Shown here in pieces: positions 41,938 to 51,032 of a stretch of DNA of 64,000 bases (position 1 is the stretch's first letter; each line of letters begins with the position of its first letter). This stretch comes from Comamonadaceae bacterium (GTDB taxonomy: Bacteria; Pseudomonadota; Gammaproteobacteria; Burkholderiales; Burkholderiaceae_C). Under the pieces are notes generated by a model, which saw only the letters and a program-made list of their open reading frames with translations, was not told where the DNA came from and ran no database searches. The DNA lies in assembly GCA_947476285.1 (NCBI GenBank), contig CANJPU010000003.1, positions 89,339-153,338 on the forward strand, given 5' to 3'. The translations under genes were made by a program, and so were the position numbers.

Positions 41938-42723
41938 TTGGCACCGGCGGACTCGCTCTGGCCGGTGCAGGCCATTCGTGAGGCAGCAGCGCCTTGCTGG
42001 CCGCAACTTGTGGTCGAAGTTGTGGCGCAGATCGACTCGTCCAACACCGAGCTCATGCGCCGCGCAAAAAGCGGCAACAGTCAGCCCGCCCTTCTGGTGG
42101 CCGAGCAACAAACGGCAGGCCGTGGCCGGCTGGGCCGCAATTGGCAAAGCGAGCCAGGCGCATCGCTCACCTTCTCGCTGGGTCTTCCACTTGCGCCCCA
42201 GGATTGGTCGGGCCTGTCGCTGGCAGTCGGGGTGGCGCTGGCCGAAAGTCTTCACCCCGACGTTCACCTCAAATGGCCCAATGACCTGTGGTTTGCCGAT
42301 CGCAAGCTCGGCGGCATTCTGATCGAGACCGCCAGCTTCGGGCGGGCCGGTGAGGCTGGCCGCTATGCGGTCATCGGCGTAGGAATCAATATCGCCCAGC
42401 GCGCCTGGGAAGGCGTGTCCACCGCACCGGCCTGGCTGCGCGAAGTGCTGCCCGATGTTGGCGCGGCGCAGGCGCTGCTGCAAATCATCCGCCCCTTGCT
42501 GCAAGCGGTGCAAGCATTCGAATCATTCGGTTTTGGCGTCTTTCAGTCGCGCTTTGACGCTCGCGACGCGCTGCGCGACCGCGAGGTGGCGCTCACCGAC
42601 GGAACCCTGGGCACCGCGCACGGCATCACTGACGCCGGCGCCTTGCTGGTGCATACTGCCGGTGGCATGCGCCTTGTCACCAGTGCCGAGGTGAGCGTGC
42701 GGCCCACCCAACCGCCCCAGTGA
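41938..42723 (+). CDS. birA: Biotin-[acetyl-CoA-carboxylase] ligase
   Basis: This biotin protein ligase of 261 residues, without the N-terminal DNA-binding domain found in E. coli BirA, has AGRGRLGRNWQSE (biotinyl-AMP loop), LKWPNDLWFADRKLGGIL and a C-terminal beta domain with RDREVALTDG. It attaches biotin to carboxylase carrier proteins. The call uses a TTG start at 41938, 3 bases after the SET gene stop; other starts further in are possible. It is likely co-transcribed with the SPOR gene. Confidence 0.9.
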   Translation: MAPADSLWPVQAIREAAAPCWPQLVVEVVAQIDSSNTELMRRAKSGNSQPALLVAEQQTAGRGRLGRNWQSEPGASLTFSLGLPLAPQDWSGLSLAVGVALAESLHPDVHLKWPNDLWFADRKLGGILIETASFGRAGEAGRYAVIGVGINIAQRAWEGVSTAPAWLREVLPDVGAAQALLQIIRPLLQAVQAFESFGFGVFQSRFDARDALRDREVALTDGTLGTAHGITDAGALLVHTAGGMRLVTSAEVSVRPTQPPQ

Positions 42724-42729
42724 GTTTCG

Positions 42730-43386
42730 ATGATCCTGCGCCTGACGGTCTTGCTGCTCTTGTTGGCCAACGCCGGCTACTACGCTTGGTCGCGTAGCCT
42801 GCTGGCGGCCTGGGGCTTTGCGCCGGCTCAGCAGTCGGAGCCGCAGCGGCTGCAGCAGCAGATCAAGCCGCTCCTGCTGCGCGTGCTGCCGCCTGAAGAG
42901 GCCAGACGCATCGAGCTCAGCGCAGGCGGCGGGCGCGGCGCTGAGTGCCTGCAAGCCGGCCCCGTTGACGACGCCCGTGCCGCAGCATTGCGCAAGGCCT
43001 TGCAAGCCTGGCCACAGGCTGCCTGGACCCTGGAGGCCGCCATCGAGCCGGCCCGCTGGATCGTCTACATGGGCAAGTACCCCAACCTGGAAAGCGTGGC
43101 CCGCAAACGGGCTGAGTTGCGCCAGCGCGGCGTGTCCTATGAGGCCTTGTCCAACCCTGGTCTTGAGCCGGGCTTGTCACTCGGCGGCTTTGTCAGCCAG
43201 GGCGCCGCCCAGCAGTACCTGGACCAATTGACCCAGCGCGGGGTGCGCACAGCCCGTGTGGTGCAAGACCGTGCCGAGCTGCGCGGCCAGTTGCTCAAAA
43301 TCGGAACTGTTGACGAATCGCTGCGCGCGCGGCTGGACGAATTGCGCGAGCCCCTGGCCGGCACTGAGCTGCGGCCTTGTCGGTGA
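42730..43386 (+). CDS. SPOR-domain membrane-anchored protein
   Basis: This protein of 218 residues has an N-terminal membrane anchor (LRLTVLLLLLANAGYYAW) and a C-terminal SPOR-like region from about residue 110 (RWIVYMGKYPNLESVARKRAELRQRGVSYEAL then SLGGFVSQGAAQQYLDQLTQRG). SPOR domains bind denuded septal peptidoglycan. The gene follows birA by 6 bases, an arrangement usual in this group. Its specific role is not known. Confidence 0.8.
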   Translation: MILRLTVLLLLLANAGYYAWSRSLLAAWGFAPAQQSEPQRLQQQIKPLLLRVLPPEEARRIELSAGGGRGAECLQAGPVDDARAAALRKALQAWPQAAWTLEAAIEPARWIVYMGKYPNLESVARKRAELRQRGVSYEALSNPGLEPGLSLGGFVSQGAAQQYLDQLTQRGVRTARVVQDRAELRGQLLKIGTVDESLRARLDELREPLAGTELRPCR

Positions 43387-43401
43387 AACACTGCACTAGC
43401 T

Positions 43402-44883
43402 TCAGTGCCCATCACCAGTCAGCGCAGCCTGCCGCGACGCAGCCAAGGCTGCTTCGTCCACCACAAACCTCACACTGATGCGCGCGCCCGGCGGCACTTG
43501 GCCGGGGCGGGCGTCTTCGAGCGTGATCTGCCCATCGTGCTGGCGCGCGATCTCCTGCACGATGGGCAGGCCCAGGCCGGAGCCATCGACGTTGGTGCCC
43601 AGTGCCCGGTAGAAAGGCTGGAACACCAGCTCGCGCTCGGCCGCAGGAATGCCCGGGCCTGAGTCTTCCACCTGCAGGATCAGCACATGGCCGAAGGGGT
43701 CGGCCAGCACCCGCGCGGTGATCACGCCGGGGTGCTGCGCGCTCGATGGGGTGTAGTTGATCGCGTTGTCCAGCAGGTTGCGAACCATCTCCTTGAGCAA
43801 GGTCGGGTTGCCCGCCAGTTCCACCCCGGGTGCGCCTGGCTGAGCGCCGTCGTAGCCCAAGTCCATCTGCCTATCCATCGCACGGGGCACCGAGTCCTGC
43901 ACCGCCTCCATGGTGAGTCTGGCCAGATCGCAGGGCTGGCGCGCCAGGCTCTGCCCGCTGCTTTCGGCCCGCGCCAGCGCCAGCAATTGGTTCACCGTGT
44001 GGGTGGCGCGCATGCTGGCGCGCCCGATCTGCTGCAGGCTTTGCTTGAGCTCCTGCGCATTGAAGCCTTCGCGTTGCGCCATGTCGGCCTGCATGCGCAA
44101 GCCGGCCAGCGGTGTCTTGAGCTGATGCGCCGCATCGGCAAGAAACCGTTTCTGGGTGGCGATGGAATCTTTCAATCGGGTGAGCAGATCATTGACCGAC
44201 GCCACCAGCGGCGCCACCTCCAGCGGCACGGTCTTGTCCTCCAGCGGGCTCAGATCGTCGGGCTTGCGCGCCCGAATGCGCTCTTCAAGTTGCGACAGCG
44301 GCTTGATGCCGCGCACCAGAGCCAGCCACACCAGCAGCACCGCCAGCGGCAGGATGACGAACTGCGGCAGCATCACGCCCTTGATGATCTCGGTGGCCAG
44401 CACCGAGCGCTTCTCGCGGGTTTCGGCCACCTGCACCAGGGTGGGCACACCGGGCAGGTCGAGCTTGACCCAGGTGTAGGCAATGCGCACCTCCAGCCCG
44501 CGCATTTCGTCGTCGCGCAGCCGCACCTCGCCCGGTGCGGGCCGCTCGTCTTCCGGCGGCAGTGGCAAGTCGCGCTCGCCGCTGAGTACCTCGCCATGCG
44601 TTCCCAACACCTGGTAATACACCTGGTCGGAATCGTCCGCGCGCAGCAGCTCGCGTGCCGGCTGCGGCAGGTTGAAGCTGACGCGATGATTCTGCGCGGT
44701 GACCAATTGGGCCAGCGCCTGCGCGTTGTATTCCAGCGCGCGGTCGAAGGGCTTGCCCGCGATGTTCTGCGCAACCAGCCAGGTCAGCGCCAGGCTCACC
44801 GGCCACAGCAGCAGCAGCGGCGTGAGCATCCAGTCAAGGATCTCGCCAAAGAGAGAGCGTTGTTCGCGCTGGAAGAGTTTCAT
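43402..44883 (-). CDS. Two-component sensor histidine kinase (TctE/QseC-like)
   Basis: This sensor kinase of 493 residues has two membrane helices (about residues 18-40 and 175-195) flanking a periplasmic domain, a HAMP-like linker, the H-box AAHQLKTPLAGLRMQ, N-box RNLLDNAINYTPS, and G-boxes DSGPGIPAAE and GSGLGLPIVQE. It should phosphorylate the response regulator encoded upstream, 36 bases away on the same strand. The periplasmic region of roughly 130 residues resembles the TctE class that senses small carboxylates; the ligand is unknown. Confidence 0.9.
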   Translation of the reverse strand: MKLFQREQRSLFGEILDWMLTPLLLLWPVSLALTWLVAQNIAGKPFDRALEYNAQALAQLVTAQNHRVSFNLPQPARELLRADDSDQVYYQVLGTHGEVLSGERDLPLPPEDERPAPGEVRLRDDEMRGLEVRIAYTWVKLDLPGVPTLVQVAETREKRSVLATEIIKGVMLPQFVILPLAVLLVWLALVRGIKPLSQLEERIRARKPDDLSPLEDKTVPLEVAPLVASVNDLLTRLKDSIATQKRFLADAAHQLKTPLAGLRMQADMAQREGFNAQELKQSLQQIGRASMRATHTVNQLLALARAESSGQSLARQPCDLARLTMEAVQDSVPRAMDRQMDLGYDGAQPGAPGVELAGNPTLLKEMVRNLLDNAINYTPSSAQHPGVITARVLADPFGHVLILQVEDSGPGIPAAERELVFQPFYRALGTNVDGSGLGLPIVQEIARQHDGQITLEDARPGQVPPGARISVRFVVDEAALAASRQAALTGDGH

Positions 44884-44919
44884 GAGAGCCCAGCCCGCCT
44901 ATTGGCCAGGCTGCAGTCT

Positions 44920-45594
44920 TTACGCAGGGATCTTCTCCAGGCAGTAGCCCAGCCCCCGCACAGTGGCGATGCGGATTGGCCCCTTCTCGATCTTCTTGCG
45001 CAGACGGTGGATGTACACCTCGATCGCGTTGTTGCTCACTTCCTCGCCCCACTCACACAGGCGCTCGACCAGTTGGTCTTTGCTGACTAGGCGGCCGGCG
45101 CGCTGCAGCAGCACCTCCAGCAGACCCAGCTCGCGCGCTGAGAGCTCGACCATCTTGCCGTCGATGGTGGCAACCCGGCCGGTTTGGTCGTACACCAGAG
45201 GGCCATGCTTGATGGTGCTGCTGGTGCCGCCCATGCCACGCCGAGTCAAGGCCCGCACCCGCGCTTCCAGCTCCTGCAGACTGAAGGGCTTGGCCATGTA
45301 GTCATCGGCGCCGTAGTCCAGCCCCTTGACTCGCTCTTCCACCGAGTCGGCTGCGGTGAGAATCAGCACCGGCAGCGAAGAGCCGCGGCCACGCAGCTTG
45401 CGCAGCACTTCCAGCCCATGCATCTTGGGCAGACCCAGATCGAGGATCAGCAGATCGAACTCGGTGTTGGTCAGCAGGGCCGCATCGGCCTCGCTGCCGC
45501 TGGCCACATGGTCCACCGCCGCACCCGAAGCGCGCAGGGTGCGCAGCAGCCCGTCGGCCAGCACCTGGTCGTCTTCGGCAATCAGAATCCGCAT
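44920..45594 (-). CDS. OmpR-family response regulator (TctD/QseB-like)
   Basis: This response regulator of 224 residues has receiver acidic pair Glu7-Asp8-Asp9, phospho-acceptor Asp52 in LLILDLGLP, the conserved Thr and Lys (LTAAD and AKPF), and a C-terminal winged helix (ELSARELGLLEVLLQRAG to VYIHRLRKKIE and TVRGLGYCLE). It forms an operon with the downstream sensor kinase. Confidence 0.92.
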   Translation of the reverse strand: MRILIAEDDQVLADGLLRTLRASGAAVDHVASGSEADAALLTNTEFDLLILDLGLPKMHGLEVLRKLRGRGSSLPVLILTAADSVEERVKGLDYGADDYMAKPFSLQELEARVRALTRRGMGGTSSTIKHGPLVYDQTGRVATIDGKMVELSARELGLLEVLLQRAGRLVSKDQLVERLCEWGEEVSNNAIEVYIHRLRKKIEKGPIRIATVRGLGYCLEKIPA

Positions 45595-45656
45595 GGCTTG
45601 TCTCCTACTTTGTCGTTTTGAGCGCCGGGGTTGCGCACGCGTCCAAGGCCGAAATT

Positions 45657-46160
45657 TTAGGCCGCAGGCCCAGCATAAGCCTCCAGCCCCATCATGACCA
45701 CCGCCGCCACATCTTTGCCCACCTCGGTGCGAAACTCCGCCTCGGCTTGCGCCACCGCATCCTGAAAGGCCTGCAGCCAGGCCAGGCCGGTGGCGGTGAA
45801 GCGCACCTGCCGGGCGCGCGTGTCGTGCGGGTCGGCCTCACGCAGCACCAGGCCCCAGGCTTCGCATTGGTCCACCAGATCACCCATGGCCTGCTTGCTC
45901 ATGCCGGCGCGGCTGGCGAGATCGGTCAGGCGCGAGCCCTGCAAGGCCAGGTGCCGAGTGATGTGCACATGCGCCGCGCTCACCTGCGAGCGCGCGGCCA
46001 GATTGGACAAGGCCAGTGGCACATCTACATTGCGGGCCATCAGCTGCAACACCCGCTCGTCAAAGCGGCGCGCGGCATGACCCAGCAGGCGGCCCAGGTG
46101 TGTCAGGCGCCAGCCATCGTCTGCGGGTGTCTGTGGTTTCATGCGCGAATGGTAAGGCAA
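45657..46160 (-). CDS. MarR-family transcriptional regulator
   Basis: This MarR-type regulator of 167 residues has the winged-helix segment HITRHLALQGSRLTDLASRAGMSKQAMGDLVDQCEAWGLVLREADPHDTRARQVRFTATG. The recognition helix (KQAMGDLVDQ) and the wing (DPHDTRARQV) are clear. It diverges from recA, with 128 bases between them, so its promoter shares that region. Ligand and targets are unknown. Confidence 0.86.
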   Translation of the reverse strand: MPYHSRMKPQTPADDGWRLTHLGRLLGHAARRFDERVLQLMARNVDVPLALSNLAARSQVSAAHVHITRHLALQGSRLTDLASRAGMSKQAMGDLVDQCEAWGLVLREADPHDTRARQVRFTATGLAWLQAFQDAVAQAEAEFRTEVGKDVAAVVMMGLEAYAGPAA

Positions 46161-46225
46161 ACTGACAAAAAATTCGGTTTACTTATTGAAAGCTCGCGCG
46201 TTAGAGTACTGGTCAAGCATCCAGC

Positions 46226-46241
46226 CTGTGCATATCAACAC
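46226..46241. promoter_or_regulatory. Candidate LexA (SOS) box upstream of recA
   Basis: CTGTGCATATCAACAC matches CTGT-N8-ACAG with one mismatch, 47 bases before the recA start. A weaker CTGG-N8-CCAG dyad lies just upstream at 46209-46224. Confidence 0.5.
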
Positions 46242-46288
46242 TGGATGAGACGCAAGAAGCAAACAATTTTTTCAAGGAGATTTTTCAA

Positions 46289-47343
<1,055 letters not shown>

Positions 47344-47344
<1 letters not shown>

Positions 47345-47802
47345 TGCTGACGCGCGGGCCTGAGCTCTCGCTCAAGGGCCGCGCCCTGCGCCTGCTAGGT
47401 GGCCGTGAGCATTCCCGTGCCGAGCTGGAGCGCAAGCTCGCGCCGCACGAGCAAGAGCCAGGGCAGCTCGCCCGCATCCTCGACGAGCTGGCCACCAAGG
47501 GCTTCATCAACGAGCAGCGCGTGCTCGACTCCGTGCTGCACCGCCGTGCCGGCAAGCTGGGAGCGCAGCGCATCCGCCACGAGCTGCAAGGCAAGGGCCT
47601 GGCCACCGAGGCCATCGCCCAGGCCATGGACGGCCTGCGCGCCACCGAGCTGCAACGAGCGCACGAAGTCTGGCGCAAGAAGTTTCAGAGCCCACCCGCC
47701 GACGCCCGCGGGCACGCGCAGCAGTCGCGCTTTCTGGCGGCAAGGGGGTTTGGGGCGGAGGTGATTCGCAAGGTGTTGGCCGGGGCTGCTGGCGAAGAGT
47801 AG
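47344..47802 (+). CDS. recX: Regulatory protein RecX
   Basis: RecX caps and inhibits RecA filaments. The 152-residue protein has the repeated three-helix pattern (LLGGREHSRAELERKLAPHE, then GAQRIRHELQGKGLATEAI and ARGHAQQSRFLAARGFGAEVIRKVL). It overlaps recA by one base (TGATG), the typical linkage. Confidence 0.94.
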
Positions 47803-47813
47803 CGCCGCCAAAC

Positions 47814-47831
47814 TGTCTTATATTATGGACA
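47814..47831. promoter_or_regulatory. Candidate operator/promoter of hipBA
   Basis: TGTC-N10-GACA, with an AT-rich spacer TTATATTATG that could contain a -10 box, lies 21 bases before the HipB-like start. Antitoxins of this class usually repress their own operon through such dyads. Confidence 0.4.
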
Positions 47832-47852
47832 TATTTTGATATTTGACCCAGA

Positions 47853-48128
47853 ATGTCAGTTATGTCAGACATCGTACGAACACTGGAAGACCTCGGGCGC
47901 ACTGTCCGGGCAGCTCGCCGCGCCCGTGGTCTGACCGCAGTCGAGCTGGCCAGGCGCAGCGGCCGCAGTCGAGACTTGCTGCACCGGCTCGAGACTGGCC
48001 GGGACGTCTCGGCTGCGGCTTTGCTGGATGTGTTGCGCGCAATGGGGCATTCGCTGAGCGTGGCGCCGGCCGGCATGCCGACGCTGGAGGAAATGCGCGA
48101 ACGCTTCGCCAAGGACGAAGAAGAATGA
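47853..48128 (+). CDS. hipB: HipB-like antitoxin (XRE helix-turn-helix)
   Basis: This Cro/CI-type helix-turn-helix protein of 91 residues (LGRTVRAARRARGLTAVELARRSGRSRDLLHRLETGRDVSAAALLDVLRAMG) ends in an acidic tail KDEEE. Its stop overlaps the start of the HipA-like gene, the classical antitoxin-toxin order. It should neutralise the kinase toxin and repress the operon. Confidence 0.88.
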   Translation: MSVMSDIVRTLEDLGRTVRAARRARGLTAVELARRSGRSRDLLHRLETGRDVSAAALLDVLRAMGHSLSVAPAGMPTLEEMRERFAKDEEE

Positions 48129-49384
48129 GCGCCCCCAGCCGGCTGCGCTTGCTGGAGGTCCGCATCGCCGGCGCTGCCGCCGGTGCCTTGCGCCATGCGT
48201 CCCGCTACAGCTTCTCATATCATCGCGACGACCCGTCGCAGAGGCCCGTGGGTCTGCTGATGCCGCCCACACAGCTTGAGTATGCGGACACGGCCTTGTT
48301 TCCAGTGATGGATCAGAACCTGCCTGAAGGTTTCTTGTTCGCAAGGCTCAGAGAGTTGTTCCCCAAGCAGCCACTCACACCCATGCATTTGCTGGCACTG
48401 ATCGGTACCAATGGCATTGGGCAACTTGGTTTTCAATTGCCCGATGGCACGCCCGCCGCTCGACCGCAACACATCGCGCGTGAAGAGATTCTGTGCGCCA
48501 AGGTCGATGGCGCACTATTTGGGCAGCTGGTCCGCGCGTATCTTTCCACGGGCGTGGGCATCTCTGGTTTGCAGCCGAAAATCCTGGTGCCAGATCGCGC
48601 GACCTGGACCGTGCCCAACTTGATCGTGAAGGCTGGCTCGCCCGCGTATCCGGGCTTGGCTGCCAATGAATTCGTCTGCCTGGAAGCGGCGCGTCTGGCC
48701 GGCATTGCGGTGTCCGCGCACGAGCTGGCCCAATCGGGCGAACTGCTGGTGCTTGAGCGTTTCGACTTGCAGCCCGACGGCACGCGGCTGGGCTTCGAAG
48801 ACATAGCCGCGCTGATGGGCTTGCAGGTGCGAGACACCTTGTCCGACAGAAAGTACCAGGGCAGCTACGCGGCCATTGCCGAGGCACTCAACTTGTTGGG
48901 CATGGGCCGCGAGCTGGAACGCTTCTTTGAGCAAGTGGCCTTCTGCGCGATGGTGCGCAACGGCGATGCACACCTCAAGAACTTCGGCGTGCTCTACACC
49001 GGGCCGGCCGACGCGCGGCTGGCACCCATGTTCGACGTGGTCACCACGGCGGTGTACAAATACGAGCGGTTTGCCGGCGGCCCACCGGCAGAGGATCACA
49101 CCATGGCGCTCAAACTGTTCAAGGGCAGGGGTAGTCGGGTATACCCAAGCACGGCCGACTTGCTGCGCTTCGGTCGTGAAATCTGCCACGTGCGCGAACC
49201 TCGGCTGGTTCTCGAACGCATCGCACAAGGCATGGCCGGCGCGCTGGATCAGGCGCGCAGGGACGCCCGGGTACCGCCCACACTGCTGTCAGACATGGGG
49301 CAATGTTGGGAGCGGGGGTTTGACTATGCGCGCGAGGCGCGCAGCTCGGCTGTCGCTCAAGGTCCGCGTCCTGCGCCTGATTGA
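48125..49384 (+). CDS. hipA: HipA-like Ser/Thr kinase toxin
   Basis: This type II toxin of the HipA family has 419 residues. It has an N-terminal HipA_N-like region, then GISGLQPKILV (the GxSGxQxK motif region near residue 145), the nucleotide site WTVPNLIVKAG, NEFVCLEAAR, and catalytic HipA_C blocks LLVLERFDL, MVRNGDAHLKNFGVLY (the Asn-Asp-His loop) and LAPMFDVVTTAVY (DxxP-type metal motif seen as FDVV). E. coli HipA phosphorylates glutamyl-tRNA synthetase; the target here is unknown. The ATG at 48125 overlaps the antitoxin stop. Confidence 0.88.
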   Translation: MSAPSRLRLLEVRIAGAAAGALRHASRYSFSYHRDDPSQRPVGLLMPPTQLEYADTALFPVMDQNLPEGFLFARLRELFPKQPLTPMHLLALIGTNGIGQLGFQLPDGTPAARPQHIAREEILCAKVDGALFGQLVRAYLSTGVGISGLQPKILVPDRATWTVPNLIVKAGSPAYPGLAANEFVCLEAARLAGIAVSAHELAQSGELLVLERFDLQPDGTRLGFEDIAALMGLQVRDTLSDRKYQGSYAAIAEALNLLGMGRELERFFEQVAFCAMVRNGDAHLKNFGVLYTGPADARLAPMFDVVTTAVYKYERFAGGPPAEDHTMALKLFKGRGSRVYPSTADLLRFGREICHVREPRLVLERIAQGMAGALDQARRDARVPPTLLSDMGQCWERGFDYAREARSSAVAQGPRPAPD

Positions 49385-49407
49385 CCGGGGCCCGCAGGAT
49401 AGCGCTG

Positions 49408-49562
49408 TTTTCGCAGGAAACCTGCAACTCGGGCCTGTTGCGATGCCGCTTGGTAACTTTTCGGTGCGCCAGAAGTTGGGCAGGCAGAGGATCACGGCCT
49501 CACACCCAGACCTTGAGCCGTGATGACTGCGGGTTGATGGGGGTGGTTGAAATGAATTTGAT
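49408..49562 (+). repeat. Duplicated leader, copy 1
   Basis: A 155-base segment starting TTTTCGCAGGAAACCTGCAA and ending at GATATGCC, immediately before the next start codon, has a near-equal counterpart at 52502-52655. Conserved blocks are ACCTGCAACTCGG, ACTTTTCGGT, GATCACGGCCTCA and ACCCAGACCT. GCAGG-AAA-CCTGC forms a small hairpin near its 5' end. It starts 23 bases after the HipA-like gene. Confidence 0.8.
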
Positions 49563-50633
49563 ATGCCCTACAGAGCAACCGGACCTAAAGCTGATGGCAC
49601 CGATCGATCGGTTGACGAACGCAAGTCAAACCGAGTCCCCCGCGGTTCCTCCGCAGATCTAGATCCGCAAGCTCGGAACCTACTTAATGGACTTCGGGTG
49701 TGGGACGAAGTCGTCCGGGCGGCGCGGGGTTTGCAAGACTCGGCGCGATTGCGGCGGGAGCCGGCTGCCCCGTCAACCTTTAGCGACAGTGAGTCGGGCT
49801 GTACCAGCGCAACAAGCGTGACAGGTCCGTTGCGCAGCGCGCGAGGGCCAGCACCGAGGCCTCCCCCGCAGGACATGAATGAGGTGTCAAGGCCCGGCAC
49901 TCCATGGGGCGGCAGATCCAGCCCGCCGCCGCAACCAAATGGTGTGTTCGCCGCCCCTTCTCCCGTGTTCGGTCCTATGTCCAGGTCGGCGCCTCCTATT
50001 GTGCACGCAGCCCCGCCTGCACCTCCTGCACCAAGTGGTAGGCACGGAAATAGTCAACCGACGTTCGGGCCGGTACTTGCAGCTGCGCATGTCCAGCCAG
50101 CAACACGCGCTGACCCTACCGGTAGCGCCGGCACGCGAGCCCATTCGGCACCTCCCATTGCTGGCGGCCATCATGGCCACTGGGGCTACGCGTTCCCGCC
50201 GGTGCACAGCGCCGCAACGGTGCCTGTCAGAGGCCCTCAATTCCCCCACACCTGCTTGCGTGCGCCCACCAGGCCCTTCCTCCAGTCGCCCTACCAGCCC
50301 CATCCCGCTCACTTCGTCCGACCGGCGACTTGGCACGCCGGGATGTCACCGCCCTTGCCGACGGCTCGGCCGGTGGTTCCCTGGCCAGTCGGCTATTCAT
50401 TTGGCCCATCGGCCCAGAGGCCACCGACGCCAACGCGGCAGTTTCACTCTTTCAGTGCACCTGCCGCGTTTGGCCCACCTCCCCCGACCCGAATCGGGCG
50501 AGTGTGGTCACCCCCCCCATCAAGACCGCCATCGGCGCCGCACGTGCACAGATCGGGGTCTGGCCACAGGTTCATGCCGGAGGTGACTCGAGTAGTCCGA
50601 CGGGTTGCCCGAGCTTTCGGTTTAGGGGGTTGA
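49563..50633 (+). CDS. Pro-rich low-complexity protein (module gene 1, copy 1)
   Basis: This predicted protein of 356 residues is one I cannot name. Residues 1-55 are mixed and charged (NLLNGLRVWDEVVRAARGLQ); from about 65 it is dominated by Pro, Ser, Ala and His, and it ends with a basic amphipathic segment (VTRVVRRVARAFGLGG). No signal peptide is present. The start is set by the leader copy that ends at GATATGCC. Overlapping frames are also open here, as expected in biased DNA, so coding status is likely rather than certain. The disordered composition fits a secreted or scaffold protein. Confidence 0.5.
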   Translation: MPYRATGPKADGTDRSVDERKSNRVPRGSSADLDPQARNLLNGLRVWDEVVRAARGLQDSARLRREPAAPSTFSDSESGCTSATSVTGPLRSARGPAPRPPPQDMNEVSRPGTPWGGRSSPPPQPNGVFAAPSPVFGPMSRSAPPIVHAAPPAPPAPSGRHGNSQPTFGPVLAAAHVQPATRADPTGSAGTRAHSAPPIAGGHHGHWGYAFPPVHSAATVPVRGPQFPHTCLRAPTRPFLQSPYQPHPAHFVRPATWHAGMSPPLPTARPVVPWPVGYSFGPSAQRPPTPTRQFHSFSAPAAFGPPPPTRIGRVWSPPPSRPPSAPHVHRSGSGHRFMPEVTRVVRRVARAFGLGG

Positions 50634-50774
50634 AATGTGTGGTCTGCCCGGTTCTTTCGAGATGTTGAATCCGAATCATCGGGGGTGCCAGCGAGCGTCT
50701 TTGCCGCCAGCGGACGCAATGAGCGACTGGTCTACGCCCAGGGAGCCTGAACCCGAGGTGGGAGGCGACGCGCG

Positions 50775-51032
50775 ATGAACGGCATCGGAAGAACCCGACA
50801 CGGTGGACCGTCATCAGGTGGAAATCCCCGGCTGTCTTCCCGACGACGAAGCGAAAGAAGCCAAGCATCTGGCGCCGACATCACCAGAAGCCTCGCGCTC
50901 AACTCCCTCATCGTGGCGAAGCCACGACGCGCCAGCGCCTCCAACGGGAGTGGTCCGAGCCAAGCCGCAGTCTGCTCGCGCACTGGCAACGCGTTGAGCA
51001 AGAGCTGCGGCTTGTTGCTGGGGAATTTCTGA
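50775..51032 (+). CDS. Possible small Ser/Arg-rich protein; rest of the 50634-51031 gap shows nothing clear
   Basis: An open frame of 85 codons (MNGIGRTRHGGPSSGGN to GLLLGNF) ends in TGA that overlaps the ATG of the next gene (TGATG), which is suggestive of coupling. There is no recognisable domain, and a frame on the other strand (50732-51001) is equally open. The first 140 bases of the gap show no supported gene and may be decayed sequence. Confidence 0.3.
   Translation: MNGIGRTRHGGPSSGGNPRLSSRRRSERSQASGADITRSLALNSLIVAKPRRASASNGSGPSQAAVCSRTGNALSKSCGLLLGNF

Noticed and set aside
49408..49430. Possible plant-inducible-promoter (TTCGB-N15-TTCGB) or hrpII (TTCG-N16-TTCG) box in the duplicated leader
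   Set aside because: The first half TTCGC is present, but the second half is CTCGG and is displaced by two bases; neither leader copy fits the spacing.
50732..51001. Opposite-strand open frame (MLNALPVREQTAAWLG...) in the gap within the island
   Set aside because: No ribosome-binding site or recognisable domain, and its region is equally open on the other strand with a coupled stop-start.
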